Shown one piece after another: positions 1 to 9,207 of a stretch of DNA of 64,000 bases. The notes beneath the pieces were generated by a model. That model saw only the letters and a program-made list of their open reading frames with translations. It made no database searches and was not told where the DNA came from. The DNA is from JBKEDF01 sp047975325 (GTDB lineage: Bacteria; Pseudomonadota; Alphaproteobacteria; Rhodobacterales; Rhodobacteraceae): contig JBKEDF010000052.1 of the NCBI GenBank assembly GCA_047975325.1, positions 1 through 64,000 of the forward strand. The letters are read 5' to 3'. Each line of letters starts with the position of its first letter. Positions within the stretch are counted from its first letter, which is position 1. A program made the position numbers and the translations under genes.

Positions 1-926
1 ACCAGGGACGCAAGAATTGCCGTAAGCAGGTTCACGAAAAGCCAGACCGCCCGCCCCTTCGTGGCCTCCCAGACCGTGTCGGAAAGGCTCGCCTCCTCAT
101 CGACCCCGGCCATGCGGAGCATGTCTTCCTCATGTTCTTCATCCAGGACATTCATGGCGTCATCAATGGTGATCACCCCGACCAGACGGCCATCCTCATC
201 CACCACGGGACAGGAAATCAGGTGGTACTGGTTGAAGATATAGGCAACGTCGGATTCCGGTTCCGTCGCCTCGACCATGCGAAAACTTTCTTCCTGGATA
301 TCCGAAAGCAGCACATCCCGACGTGAGGATAACAACCGCCCCAGCGTGACATAGCCTTGCGGCTTCATCCGCGGATCAACAAGGATCACGTGATAGAATT
401 GATCCGGCAGGTTTTCGGATGAACGCATGAAATCAATCGCCTGCCCCACGCTCCAATGCATGGGCGCAACCATGACCTCGCGCTGCATCAGGCGCCCGGC
501 GGAATGGTCCGGATAGGACAGCGCCTGTTCCACCGCAGCACGGTCCACCTTGTCAAGCGCACCCAGAATCGCCGCCTGCTGGGGTTCTTCCAGATCTTCG
601 ACGATATCAACAACATCGTCGGTTTCCAGTTCCCGGACGGCCTCGGCCAACCCCTGCGGGCTGAGGTTTTCGATAACCTCCTCGCGGATCCCCTCATCCA
701 GTTCGGAAAGGATTTCACCATCAATCATGCCCGACCAGAGGCCCAGCAATTCCTGGCGTTCCGACTTGGAGATCTGTTCCAGAAGGTCGGCAATATCGGC
801 GGCGTGAAGCGGTTCCAGCAATTCGGCCAGAAGTTCGGAATCCCCGGCCTCGACAGCCTCGAGCACCGCCACAACGCGGGCAGCGTTCAGATCTTCGTCT
901 TCGGTCTCAATATCCTCGATGGTCAT
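1..926 (-). CDS. mgtE: Magnesium transporter MgtE (N-terminal part, cut by window edge)
   Basis: About 308 codons read in from ATG at 926 and run off the left edge. The order is an acidic helical MgtE N domain (roughly residues 10-130, repeated Leu/Glu/Asp-rich helices), then two CBS domains (about 135-260, with segments such as 'GVITIDDAMNVLDEEHEED'), then the beginning of the membrane domain ('AVWLFVNLLTAILASLV'). In the family the cytosolic N and CBS domains sense intracellular Mg2+ and gate a dimeric Mg2+ channel in the inner membrane. The membrane pore lies outside the window. The gene is transcribed away from guaD, with a 138-base shared upstream gap in which I see no recognised Mg2+ riboswitch. 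The family call is firm. Confidence 0.95.
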   Translation of the reverse strand, partial: MTIEDIETEDEDLNAARVVAVLEAVEAGDSELLAELLEPLHAADIADLLEQISKSERQELLGLWSGMIDGEILSELDEGIREEVIENLSPQGLAEAVRELETDDVVDIVEDLEEPQQAAILGALDKVDRAAVEQALSYPDHSAGRLMQREVMVAPMHWSVGQAIDFMRSSENLPDQFYHVILVDPRMKPQGYVTLGRLLSSRRDVLLSDIQEESFRMVEATEPESDVAYIFNQYHLISCPVVDEDGRLVGVITIDDAMNVLDEEHEEDMLRMAGVDEEASLSDTVWEATKGRAVWLFVNLLTAILASL

Positions 927-1064
927 GCGCGCCCCCCGCGAACAATTTTCGCGACCTTATCGAAACTCCGCTGCGGAAAACAGGAGGGAAGCGCAATTTT
1001 ACCCGTTGGCCAAACCACGCCCGGCTTGTTACAGATTTCGGTGTTTGAAAGCGGCAGGGTTACA

Positions 1065-2357
1065 ATGAATAAAATGGATAATCTGATCCTGGGGCAGGTC
1101 TTGCGCTTTGACGGGAATCCGTTCGTCGACGGACCCGCCGCCGCGCATCATGACCGGCATGGCGCTCTGTTGATCCGCGACGGAATGATTGCTGATCTGG
1201 GGCCGGCCGACAAGCTGCGTACAGCATATCCGCAGGCCCGCATCACCGATTACGGGTCAGCCCTGATTTCCGCCGGTTTCATAGATGCCCATGCCCATTA
1301 CCCGCAAACCGCGATCATCGCATCATGGGGCAAGCGGCTGATTGACTGGCTCAACAGCTATACCTTCCCCGAAGAGGCCCGCCTGGCTGATCCCGGCTAT
1401 GCCGCCGAAATTGCGGATCGCTATCTTGATCTGGTGCTGGCCCACGGCACAACAACGGTTTGCAGTTACACAACCATCCACCCCCATTCCGTCACCGCCT
1501 TTTTCAAAGCTGCCCGTACCCGGGGCCTGCGCAGCTATGCCGGAAAGACCTGCATGGACAGAAACGCCCCTGAAAACCTGCGCGACACCCCACAATCCGC
1601 CTATGACGACAGCAAGGCTTTGCTGACACAATGGCATGGCCTTGACCGGCTTTCCTATGTCATCACCCCGCGCTTTTCGCCCACCTCCAGCCCGGCACAG
1701 CTCGAAGCGCTCGGCATGCTTTGGGCGGAATATTCCGATTGCCTGATGCAGACCCATCTTTCCGAACAACCTGATGAAGTCGCCTGGGTCCGGGAGCTTT
1801 TCCCCAAGGCACGCGACTATCTGGATACGTATGAACGCTTCGGGCTGCTGGGCGCGCGCGGAGTTTATGGCCATGCCCTGCATCTGAAACCGAGGGAGAT
1901 TGACAGACTGGCCGAAACCGGTGCGGCCCTGGCACATTGCCCCACGTCAAACAGCTTCATCGGTTCAGGCCTGTTCGACATGCATGGCCTGACCGGGCGC
2001 GGCATTCCTATCGGTCTGGCAACCGATACCGGTGGTGGGTCATCCTTTTCAATGCTGCGCACCATGGCTGCGGCCTATGAAGTCGGCCAGCTTCGCGGCA
2101 ATCCGTTACATCCGGCACAGCTTTGGTGGCTGGCAACCGCAGGATCCGCACAGGCACTACATGCAGATACAAAAATTGGAAATATTTCCAAGGGTATGGA
2201 AGCAGATCTTGTTGTAGTGGATCTTGCATCAACCTCCGCCATTGAACAGGCCGCCGCCCGGGCCGGGGATATCTGGCAGGCGTTGTTTCCAACCATCATG
2301 ATGGGCGATGACCGCGCCATTCGCACGGTCTGGATTGGCGGAAAACCCCGCAACTGA
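1065..2357 (+). CDS. guaD: Guanine deaminase
   Basis: The 430-residue protein deaminates guanine to xanthine in the cytoplasm (purine catabolism). It belongs to the amidohydrolase metal-dependent superfamily. The metal motif 'DAHAHYPQ' (about residues 73-80), 'QTHLSE', 'YGHALHL' and the aspartate motif 'ATDTGGGSSFSML' are all visible and in family order. The frame is open far upstream (from 456), but the upstream part is antisense to mgtE, so the ATG at 1065 preceded by GGCAGGG is chosen; an ATG three codons later is an alternative. No xanthine dehydrogenase is nearby. A nucleoside-type importer lies 7 kb downstream, but a functional link is only inference. Confidence 0.92.
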   Translation: MNKMDNLILGQVLRFDGNPFVDGPAAAHHDRHGALLIRDGMIADLGPADKLRTAYPQARITDYGSALISAGFIDAHAHYPQTAIIASWGKRLIDWLNSYTFPEEARLADPGYAAEIADRYLDLVLAHGTTTVCSYTTIHPHSVTAFFKAARTRGLRSYAGKTCMDRNAPENLRDTPQSAYDDSKALLTQWHGLDRLSYVITPRFSPTSSPAQLEALGMLWAEYSDCLMQTHLSEQPDEVAWVRELFPKARDYLDTYERFGLLGARGVYGHALHLKPREIDRLAETGAALAHCPTSNSFIGSGLFDMHGLTGRGIPIGLATDTGGGSSFSMLRTMAAAYEVGQLRGNPLHPAQLWWLATAGSAQALHADTKIGNISKGMEADLVVVDLASTSAIEQAAARAGDIWQALFPTIMMGDDRAIRTVWIGGKPRN

Positions 2358-2416
2358 ACGATTGCTGCCACATTGCAATTCGAAAACAAAATCCAATTGC
2401 AGTTTCATCATCAGCG

Positions 2417-2435
2417 CACCCCCGCCTTCGGGGTG
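2417..2435. terminator. Weak hairpin between convergent guaD and RraB-like gene
   Basis: CACCCC and GGGGTG arms enclose a 7-base loop between the stop codons of two convergent genes. No clear T run follows on either strand, so this is a tentative terminator. Confidence 0.3.
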
Positions 2436-2458
2436 TGGGGGCTTTCCCAAGAGGGCAG

Positions 2459-2779
2459 CTATTCCAGCAATTCCCAACCATCGGGGTCAAAGCCAAAGGG
2501 CAACATGATTTCCGTGGCCCGTTTTTCTTCCGCCCAGATCGCCGATGCAGTAATTTCCATCGGGCCAATCCGCGCCTCCAGAGTCATTTCATCCCTGTCA
2601 AGATAGGTCTCAAAGCCATTGTTTTTCATGGATTTCATGGCTTTCTCGAACGGTGCATCCAGATCATCCGCAAGAAAGAGGAAATTCACCACCGCATGTT
2701 TCGGAAGTGTTTCCAGATTTCCGATTTCCCTGAACGTATCAAAGGTTTCCGCGCGCTGCGCCTTGAAATCATGGGCCAT
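2459..2779 (-). CDS. RraB-like ribonuclease E regulator
   Basis: The 106-residue protein matches the RraB family (regulator of ribonuclease activity B). Typical features are an acidic alpha/beta body, the segment 'VVNFLFLADDLDAPFEKAM' followed by 'FETYLDRDEMTLEARI', and a C-terminal 'FGFDPDGWEL' that resembles the family's 'YDGWE' tail. In gammaproteobacteria RraB binds the degradosome scaffold and inhibits RNase E; whether it does so in alphaproteobacteria is not shown by the sequence. It lies 66 bases downstream of ribD on the same strand and may be co-transcribed with nrdR-ribD. The start ATG at 2779 is the only good candidate. Confidence 0.75.
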   Translation of the reverse strand: MAHDFKAQRAETFDTFREIGNLETLPKHAVVNFLFLADDLDAPFEKAMKSMKNNGFETYLDRDEMTLEARIGPMEITASAIWAEEKRATEIMLPFGFDPDGWELLE

Positions 2780-2845
2780 CCTGCACCCCCTGCCAATGAC
2801 GTTTCTTGCGCCAGAAAAAATCCGTTGGCAAGGGCCGCAACACCC

Positions 2846-3928
2846 TCAGTCCACGGACCAAAGCGACAGCAGATCCGGGCCTGTCTTCTGAACTGATTGC
2901 AGGCTCATTCCGGGTGCATCAGCCAGACGACCCAAATCAAGAGGTCCAAGCGCGGCACGGCCCTCCTCCCCGATCATGCGCCCGGCGGAAAAGAGTGCAA
3001 TCTCATCAACCAATCCTTCCCGCATAAGTGCGGCAGCAAGGCCCGCGCCGCCTTCACAGAAAATTCGGGTCACGCCTTCGGCTGCAAGTATCTTCAGGCC
3101 CTCGCGCAGATCCAGCCGGCCATTCCGGCACGGGGTTGCAAAAAGCCGTGCGCCACCGGCATGCCAGTTTGCCGTTTCCACCCCCGCCGCATGCAGGAGC
3201 CAGACCGGCACTTCTCGGGCGGTGCGGCCCAGACGGCTATCGGGGGAAAGGGACAGCGCCGAATCAATGACGATCCGCATCGGTTGCCTTGTTGCCCCCA
3301 TGTCCCGCACCGTCAAATCCGGATCATCGGCCCGTACCGTGCCGGATCCGACCATGACCGCATCATGGGCCAGCCGCATCGCATGAACCGCACGCCGCGC
3401 CTGTTTCCCCGTAATCCAGCGGCTTTCCCCCTGCCGCGTCGCGATCCGACCATCAAGCGTCGCGGCGAGTTTCAAGGTGATCATGGGCAAACCCTGCCCC
3501 ACACGTTTGAAAAACCCCGTATTGATCCGCCGCGCCCGACCTGCCCCGATGCCTTCATCCACCTTGATCCCGGCCGCTCTCAGCATCGCATGGCCACGCC
3601 CGGCAACACGCGGGTCGGGATCCGTCAGGGCAGAAACGACCCGCACCACTCCTGCCTTGATCAAAGCCTCGGCACAGGGCGGGGTCTGTCCATGATGCGC
3701 ACAGGGTTCAAGCGTGACATAGGCCGTGGCCCCCCGCGCGGCGGGGCCGGCTTGATCCAGTGCCCGGGTTTCGGCATGCGGCCTGCCCCCCGGCTGGGTC
3801 CAGCCGCGCCCGACAACCCGTCTTTCGCGCACCAGCACACAGCCCACGGCAGGATTGGGCCAAACCGCCCCCAGCCCCCGCATGGCCAGTTGCAATGCAT
3901 GGCCCATATGGGCCTCGTCCGGGGTCAT
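2846..3928 (-). CDS. ribD: Riboflavin biosynthesis deaminase/reductase RibD
   Basis: This 360-residue bifunctional enzyme catalyses the second and third steps of riboflavin synthesis from GTP. The N-terminal cytidine-deaminase-like zinc domain (about 1-145) shows 'PHAET' and 'PCAHHGQTPPC', the zinc and proton-shuttle residues. The C-terminal NADPH reductase domain (about 146-360) shows 'LKLAATLDGRIA' and 'IFCEGGAGLAAAL'. Its ATG overlaps the nrdR TGA by four bases, so translation is probably coupled. No ribE, ribB or ribH follows and I see no FMN riboswitch upstream. Confidence 0.95.
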   Translation of the reverse strand: MTPDEAHMGHALQLAMRGLGAVWPNPAVGCVLVRERRVVGRGWTQPGGRPHAETRALDQAGPAARGATAYVTLEPCAHHGQTPPCAEALIKAGVVRVVSALTDPDPRVAGRGHAMLRAAGIKVDEGIGAGRARRINTGFFKRVGQGLPMITLKLAATLDGRIATRQGESRWITGKQARRAVHAMRLAHDAVMVGSGTVRADDPDLTVRDMGATRQPMRIVIDSALSLSPDSRLGRTAREVPVWLLHAAGVETANWHAGGARLFATPCRNGRLDLREGLKILAAEGVTRIFCEGGAGLAAALMREGLVDEIALFSAGRMIGEEGRAALGPLDLGRLADAPGMSLQSVQKTGPDLLSLWSVD

Positions 3929-4395
3929 TCCTCTTCGGTGGGCTGATTTGGCCGGAGTTCCGAAACGAATTTGTCGAAATCGTCTGCCGCCTGAAAATTC
4001 TTGTAAACGCTAGCAAAACGAACATAGGCAACGGTATCGATCCGCGCCAGGCTTTCCATCACGATCTCACCGATCACCTTGGACTGGATATCGGTTTCGC
4101 CAAGGGATTCCAGCCGTCGCACGATACCGGAAATCATCTGATCAATCCGGTCCGGGTCAATCGGTCGTTTCTGCAGCGCGATACGGATTGAACGTTCCAG
4201 CTTCGGGCGGTCGAAATCCTCCCGCTTTCCAGAGGTTTTAATGACCACAAGATCACGCAGTTGCACGCGCTCATAGGTCGTGAAACGACCACCACAGGCC
4301 GGACAGAACCGGCGCCTGCGGATCGCAACATGATCCTCCGCCGGGCGTGAGTCTTTGACTTGCGTATCGATATTGCCGCAGAACGGACAGCGCAT
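3925..4395 (-). CDS. nrdR: Transcriptional repressor NrdR
   Basis: This 156-residue regulator represses ribonucleotide reductase genes. It opens with a zinc ribbon ('MRCPFCG' and 'FCPACGGRFTTYER') followed by an ATP-cone domain (about 49-139, 'VVIKTSGKREDFDRPKLERS') that senses ATP/dATP. The length is typical (about 150). It is the promoter-proximal gene of nrdR-ribD, with a four-base stop/start overlap. RBS-like AGGGGGA lies just upstream of the ATG. No canonical NrdR box was found in the 188-base gap upstream, which instead holds a nested inverted repeat. Confidence 0.96.
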   Translation of the reverse strand: MRCPFCGNIDTQVKDSRPAEDHVAIRRRRFCPACGGRFTTYERVQLRDLVVIKTSGKREDFDRPKLERSIRIALQKRPIDPDRIDQMISGIVRRLESLGETDIQSKVIGEIVMESLARIDTVAYVRFASVYKNFQAADDFDKFVSELRPNQPTEEE

Positions 4396-4477
4396 CCGCT
4401 GTTCCCCCTTAGATTTGATTACCGCCTCATATACGGGGCCTCGCCCCGCTATTTATGCCACGACTATAGGGGGGCCA

Positions 4478-4572
4478 CGATCTGTTGGGTAGGCTTTAGT
4501 TTCAGCCCCCAAGATAAGGTCATAACCTGTGGCGTGGGGGACTCAATCGAACAACTGCACCCAACGGGATCG
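4478..4572 (-). ncRNA. Candidate structured RNA or leader between yjbQ and nrdR
   Basis: Nested complementary blocks fold into one element. The outer helix pairs 4478-4482 and 4484-4490 with 4568-4572 and 4559-4565 (CGATC and GTTGGGT against GATCG and ACCCAAC). An inner helix pairs 4504-4511 (AGCCCCCA) with 4535-4543, with one bulged base. An apical stem-loop is AGGT-CATA-ACCT (4517-4528). It begins 11 bases past the yjbQ stop and 82 bases before the nrdR start, in the orientation of both. A separate 6-bp hairpin (CGGGGC-GAG-GCCCCG on the reverse strand) lies closer to nrdR. I compared it by eye with TPP, cobalamin, SAM, FMN, tmRNA and SRP RNA and found no convincing match, so function is unknown. 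Confidence 0.4.
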
Positions 4573-4583
4573 GGGCAAGGGTT

Positions 4584-5003
4584 TCACGTCAGCGCCGCGA
4601 CAACCTCACGCCGATGGGGGGCCCGACGATGTTCCATCACATAGATCCCCTGCCACCGCCCCAGGGCCATGCGCCCGTCAACAACCGGAATCGAAAGCGT
4701 CACCGGCAGGAGGGATGCCTTGATATGGGCGGGCATGTCATCGGGTCCCTCATAGGTATGGGTCAGATACCCCATGGTCGGATCATCCGAGGGCGGAACC
4801 AGCCGGTGGAAAAAAGCGGCAAGATCCGTTTGCACCTCGGGATCGGCGTTTTCCTGAATCAGCAGGCTGGCCGATGTATGCCGGATCAGAAGCGTCAGAG
4901 CACCATTCCGACCCCCGGCTGCATCTGTCAGCCAGCCCTGCACCTGACCGGTGAATTCATAAAGCCCCGGCCCACGGGTTTCAACGGCAAAGAGGGCATG
5001 CAC
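4584..5003 (-). CDS. YjbQ family protein (UPF0047)
   Basis: The 139-residue protein covers the whole YjbQ family fold. Conserved features are 'IRHTSASLLIQENADPEV', 'TYEGPDDMPAHIKASL', and 'GRWQGIYVMEHR', which supply the histidines and acidic residues thought to form a metal site. Some databases call the family 'secondary thiamine-phosphate synthase' because E. coli YjbQ shows weak activity of that kind, but its main role is unclear. The gene starts four bases after the preceding small secreted-protein gene ends, so the two are probably co-transcribed. Confidence 0.9.
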   Translation of the reverse strand: MHALFAVETRGPGLYEFTGQVQGWLTDAAGGRNGALTLLIRHTSASLLIQENADPEVQTDLAAFFHRLVPPSDDPTMGYLTHTYEGPDDMPAHIKASLLPVTLSIPVVDGRMALGRWQGIYVMEHRRAPHRREVVAALT

Positions 5004-5007
5004 CCGA

Positions 5008-5394
5008 TCAATCCCATAACCGCCAGGGGAGGCGACAGTAATTTCCTATCGCCATACCGGCAGAGATGGATCCATCCCGCGGGCCGGACCCATATTGCGA
5101 CAGCCCTGCCCCTTCGGCCTTCTTTGCCTGATCGAGCGTGAACAGCACCCCTTCCCCCGCACGGCGGGGTTGCGGGGTCGCGCGCCATATCCGGGTGCGG
5201 TTGGGAAGGCCCATGACCCGGACAACATAATCCCCCGCCGCACACCAGTAATCGGTTTCCCGCGCCCGTGCCCTGGGGCCAACGGCAATTTCAGTTTCGC
5301 TTACCCGCGTCGCGCGCATGCCGTTCTGGGCGATGATGCTTTGTGCAAGGACCGCATTCGGGACACAAAGGACAAGGGCGAGAATCAGGCGCAT
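5008..5394 (-). CDS. Small secreted protein of unknown function
   Basis: The 128-residue protein begins with a clear Sec signal peptide (about residues 1-17, ending 'AVLAQS'). The mature part has two cysteines (in 'DYWCAAGDYV' and 'IGNYCRLPW') that could form a disulfide, and ends in Trp/Arg-rich 'LPWRLWD'. A strong GGAGG precedes the ATG. I do not recognise a named domain. It lies between dnaE and yjbQ on the same strand, four bases from yjbQ, so it probably belongs to that transcript. A periplasmic location is inferred from the signal peptide. Confidence 0.75.
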   Translation of the reverse strand: MRLILALVLCVPNAVLAQSIIAQNGMRATRVSETEIAVGPRARARETDYWCAAGDYVVRVMGLPNRTRIWRATPQPRRAGEGVLFTLDQAKKAEGAGLSQYGSGPRDGSISAGMAIGNYCRLPWRLWD

Positions 5395-5480
5395 GCAACC
5401 TCCGAAAATCGCAACGGGGCCAGTCTAGAACATTTTTACCATGAACCAAAACATGTTGGCAAAAGGGGCGGAGGTGAAAA

Positions 5481-8400
5481 TCACTGGTCTTCCACCATGG
5501 TAACGCCATTTACCGCCTTTATCGCCCCTTTCACCTGTGGTGTGACCGGGTAATCACCGGGAAGGTCAAGATCGATCTCCTCTCCGGTTTCAAGGTCCAG
5601 CACACAAAACCCGATGGAACCGCGCGCCGACCTGCCAACCGAACTGCTGACCCGCGACAAAAGGGCCGCAACCGATGCCGCCGCTTCCGCCTGTTCAATA
5701 TGGATGCGCAAGCTGCCGCCCTCGGCTTCAACGGCAACATGGTCAATCGGCTGCACCCCCCGCGCCAGAAGTTTCAGCGTCTCGCCCTCCAGCGCTGCCT
5801 CCACCGTCAGCACGACATTGGATCCCGGCTCCAGGACATCGCGGGTCGCTTCCAGCGTTTCGGAAAAGACCGTGACTTCATAAAGCCCGGTCGGGTCGGA
5901 AAGCTGCACAAAGGCAAAACGGTTGCCCCGGGCCGATTTGCGTTCCTGGCGGGATGACACGGCACCCGCGATCTTGGCCACCAGCGGCCCGCCTTCGGCC
6001 GCCCGGGCAAGGTCCGCAAGGGTTTTGATACCTTTACGTTTCAGCGGCCCCATATAGTCGTCCAGTGGATGGCCTGAAAGGTAAAACCCGATCGCCTGAT
6101 GTTCCTCCGCCAGCCGTTCAACCGGCAGCCAGTCATCGCGCGACCCCAAACGCGGTTCCGGCACATCCGCCCCCGCCTCACCAAAGAGCGAGACCTGATC
6201 GGACGCGCGCGCCTCATGGATCGTGGCGGAATAGGCCACCAGCCGGTCCAGCGCCTCAAAGACACGGGCGCGGTTACCGTCCAGGCAATCGAACGCCCCG
6301 GCACGGGCCAGCATCTCCAGCGGGCGCTTGCCCACGCGTTTCAGATCGACCCGCCGGGCAACATCGAACAGCGTGGTGAAATCACCGCCTTCCCGCCGCG
6401 CCGCGACGATCAGTTTCATCGCCTCGACCCCGACATTTTTCAGTGCACCCAGACCATAGACAACCGCCCCGTCCTTCACGGTAAAAGTCGCGTCGCTGGC
6501 ATTGATGCAGGGCGCCACCGTACGAATGTCCAGCCGGTCGACCTCACGTTTATATACAGCCAGCTTGTCGGTCTGGTGCAGGTCGCAATTCATGACCCCG
6601 GCCATGAATTCCACCGGATGATTGGCCTTGAGCCAACCGGTCTGATAGCTGACCACCGCATAGGCGGCCGCATGGGATTTGTTGAAACCGTAATTCGCGA
6701 ATTTCTCAAGCAGGTCAAAAACTTCCCCTGCTTTTTTCGCATCGATATCGTGGGTGGCCTTTGCCCCTTCGATGAATTTCGGACGCTCCTTGGCCATTTC
6801 CTCGGCAATCTTCTTGCCCATCGCACGACGCAGCAAATCGGCCCCGCCCAGGCTGTAGCCCGCCATGACCTGCGCGATCTGCATGACCTGTTCCTGATAG
6901 ACGATAATCCCCTGCGTTTCGGCCAGGATATGGTCAATCGTCGGATGGATCGAGGCGATCTGCCTGCGGCCGTTCTTTACCTCACAATAGGCGGGGATAT
7001 TTTCCATCGGCCCCGGGCGGTAAAGCGCGACAAGCGCCACGATATCTTCAATACAGGTTGGTTTCATCCGCCGCAGCGCATCCATCATACCCGTGCTTTC
7101 AACCTGAAACACCGCCACGGTCCGCGCTGCGGAATAAAGCGCATAGGTCGCCGCATCATCAAGCGGGATATGCCCGATATCGTTTTCCGCCCCGGGCTTC
7201 GGTTCATAAAGCTGCCGACCATCCGCTGCCACATGCAGATCCCGCCCCCCGCCAAGGATCAGGTCGATGGCATTTTGAACCACCGTCAGCGTCTTGAGAC
7301 CCAGAAAGTCAAATTTCACCAGCCCGGCCTGTTCGACCCATTTCATGTTGAACTGGGTTGCGGGCATGTTGGAACGCGGATCCTGATAAAGCGGGACCAG
7401 TTCATCCAGCGGCCTGTCCCCGATCACCACGCCCGCGGCATGGGTGGAGGCATTGCGCAAAAGCCCCTCGATCTGCTGGCCATAGGTCAATAACCGGTCC
7501 ACCACCTCTTCCCGCGCAGCCTCGCGCAAGCGGGGTTCATCGGCCAGCGCCTTGGTGATGGAGACGGGCTTCACCCCTTCAACCGGGATCATCTTGGACA
7601 GCCGGTCAACCTGACCATATGGCATCTGCAAAACCCGTCCCACATCCCGCACCGCCGCCTTGGACAAAAGCGCACCGAAGGTGATGATCTGGCCAACCTT
7701 TTCGCGGCCGTATTTTTCTTGCACATAGTGGATCACCTCCTCCCGGCGATCCATGCAGAAATCAATGTCGAAATCCGGCATCGAAACCCGTTCCGGGTTC
7801 AGGAACCGTTCAAACAGAAGCGCATAACGCAAGGGGTCAAGATCGGTAATCGTCAACGCATAGGCCACAAGGCTGCCTGCCCCCGACCCCCGCCCCGGAC
7901 CCACCGGAATATCCTGATCCTTCGCCCATTTGATGAAATCTGCCACGATCAGGAAATAGCCCGGAAACCCCATCTTTTCGATGATATCGATTTCGAATTG
8001 CAGGCGTTTTTCATATTCCGCAACCGGCGCCGCATGGGGGATGACCGCCAGCCGCGCGCGCAAACCATCCCAAGCCTGACGGCGCAGTTCTTCCACCTCG
8101 TCATCGGCGAAACGCGGCAGGATCGGGTCGCGCCTATAGGCCGCAAAGGCGCAGCGCCGCGCGATTTCCACCGTATTTTCCAACGCCTCCGGCAGGTCCG
8201 CGAAAAGCGTTGCCATCTCCGCCTCGGATTTCAGAAAATGCTGCGGGGTCAGGCGACGGCGCGGCTGGCTCTGGTCGACATAGGCGCCCTCGGAAATGCA
8301 GATCAGCGCATCATGCGCCTCATACATCTTCGCTTCGGGAAAATAGACGTCATTCGTGGCCACAAGCGGCAGATCCATCGCATAGGCCATCTCGACAAAA

Positions 8401-8984
8401 CCGCGTTCCGTCCGCGCTTCGGCCTCGGGCAAGGCCCCTCCCGCCCCCGGATGGCGCTGCAATTCCACATAAAGCCTGTTCGGATAGATCGTTGCAAGGC
8501 GCCCCATCAGGGCTTCGGCCTTGCCTTCCTGGCCCCCCTGCAGGAACCGGCCCACCGGGCCATCCGCCCCCCCTGTCAGGCAAATGAGGCCATCTGCGTG
8601 CTCATCAAGCTCCTGCGGCGTGACCTCGGGCAATTGTCCGTGCTTGTCCAGATAGAGGCGGGAATTGAGCTTCATGAGGTTCATGTAGCCTGCCTCGGAC
8701 TGCGCCAGCAGCACAATGGGTGCAGGCGGACGCGGCTTTTCCCCCAGTCCCGGCGGATCATAGGCAACTGATACCTGACATCCCAAGATCGGCTGCAAGC
8801 CCGCGCCGCGCGCCAAGACTGAAAATTCCAGTGCCGAAAACATGTTATTGCTGTCGGTCACCGCAATCGCGGGCATCCTGGCCTCCGCGCAAAGCTTGAC
8901 CAGCTTCTTCAGGGGCACTGCCCCTTCCAGAAGCGAATATTCGGTATGGGTACGAAGATGAATGAATCGGGGGGCGCTGCTCAT
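5481..8984 (-). CDS. dnaE: DNA polymerase III alpha subunit
   Basis: The 1167-residue replicative polymerase starts at ATG 8984 ('MSSAPRFIHLRTH'); an upstream in-frame ATG at 9026 would add 14 unlike residues. Domains in order: PHP (about 1-270, 'LRTHTEYSLLEGAVP', 'AVTDSNNMFSALEF'), catalytic palm with 'PDFDIDFCMDRR' (the paired aspartates), fingers and thumb ('YGFNKSHAAAYA'), helix-hairpin-helix, OB fold (about 1010-1090, 'AGAVSSRQERKSARG') and a C-terminal tau-binding region. Length and order match DnaE1 and no interruption is seen. Confidence 0.98.
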   Translation of the reverse strand: MSSAPRFIHLRTHTEYSLLEGAVPLKKLVKLCAEARMPAIAVTDSNNMFSALEFSVLARGAGLQPILGCQVSVAYDPPGLGEKPRPPAPIVLLAQSEAGYMNLMKLNSRLYLDKHGQLPEVTPQELDEHADGLICLTGGADGPVGRFLQGGQEGKAEALMGRLATIYPNRLYVELQRHPGAGGALPEAEARTERGFVEMAYAMDLPLVATNDVYFPEAKMYEAHDALICISEGAYVDQSQPRRRLTPQHFLKSEAEMATLFADLPEALENTVEIARRCAFAAYRRDPILPRFADDEVEELRRQAWDGLRARLAVIPHAAPVAEYEKRLQFEIDIIEKMGFPGYFLIVADFIKWAKDQDIPVGPGRGSGAGSLVAYALTITDLDPLRYALLFERFLNPERVSMPDFDIDFCMDRREEVIHYVQEKYGREKVGQIITFGALLSKAAVRDVGRVLQMPYGQVDRLSKMIPVEGVKPVSITKALADEPRLREAAREEVVDRLLTYGQQIEGLLRNASTHAAGVVIGDRPLDELVPLYQDPRSNMPATQFNMKWVEQAGLVKFDFLGLKTLTVVQNAIDLILGGGRDLHVAADGRQLYEPKPGAENDIGHIPLDDAATYALYSAARTVAVFQVESTGMMDALRRMKPTCIEDIVALVALYRPGPMENIPAYCEVKNGRRQIASIHPTIDHILAETQGIIVYQEQVMQIAQVMAGYSLGGADLLRRAMGKKIAEEMAKERPKFIEGAKATHDIDAKKAGEVFDLLEKFANYGFNKSHAAAYAVVSYQTGWLKANHPVEFMAGVMNCDLHQTDKLAVYKREVDRLDIRTVAPCINASDATFTVKDGAVVYGLGALKNVGVEAMKLIVAARREGGDFTTLFDVARRVDLKRVGKRPLEMLARAGAFDCLDGNRARVFEALDRLVAYSATIHEARASDQVSLFGEAGADVPEPRLGSRDDWLPVERLAEEHQAIGFYLSGHPLDDYMGPLKRKGIKTLADLARAAEGGPLVAKIAGAVSSRQERKSARGNRFAFVQLSDPTGLYEVTVFSETLEATRDVLEPGSNVVLTVEAALEGETLKLLARGVQPIDHVAVEAEGGSLRIHIEQAEAAASVAALLSRVSSSVGRSARGSIGFCVLDLETGEEIDLDLPGDYPVTPQVKGAIKAVNGVTMVEDQ

Positions 8985-9207
8985 GTCATCCACCCTAGTC
9001 CCTGTCCGCCTGCTGGAAAAGCGCAAAGAAACCTGTGCAGGATTGGCGGAAAAATAATCTTGCCTTGCTGCCCTTGCCGGGCTTCACTGGCATCAGGAAC
9101 AGGGTGCGTTTTTCCACTTCACGCCGGGTCAGGTGGGCAAACCATTGCCATTGGCGTTGCCATCCAATTACTGAAAGGAACAGGGTGGTTCGACACGGAG
9201 GAAATGG

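Noticed and set aside
456..1064. N-terminal extension of guaD
   Set aside because: The frame is open but this part is antisense to mgtE and unlike guanine deaminases, which begin at the ATG near 1065.
4396..4583. TPP riboswitch, cobalamin riboswitch or tmRNA in the yjbQ-nrdR gap
   Set aside because: Short resemblances (GGGTGC, GCTGA, GCCAC, a GGGGGCT/AGTCCCC pairing) are present, but the remaining conserved cores of each class are missing.
6099..7493. A 464-codon open frame on the forward strand inside dnaE
   Set aside because: It is antisense to an intact, well-conserved dnaE and shows only shadow composition.
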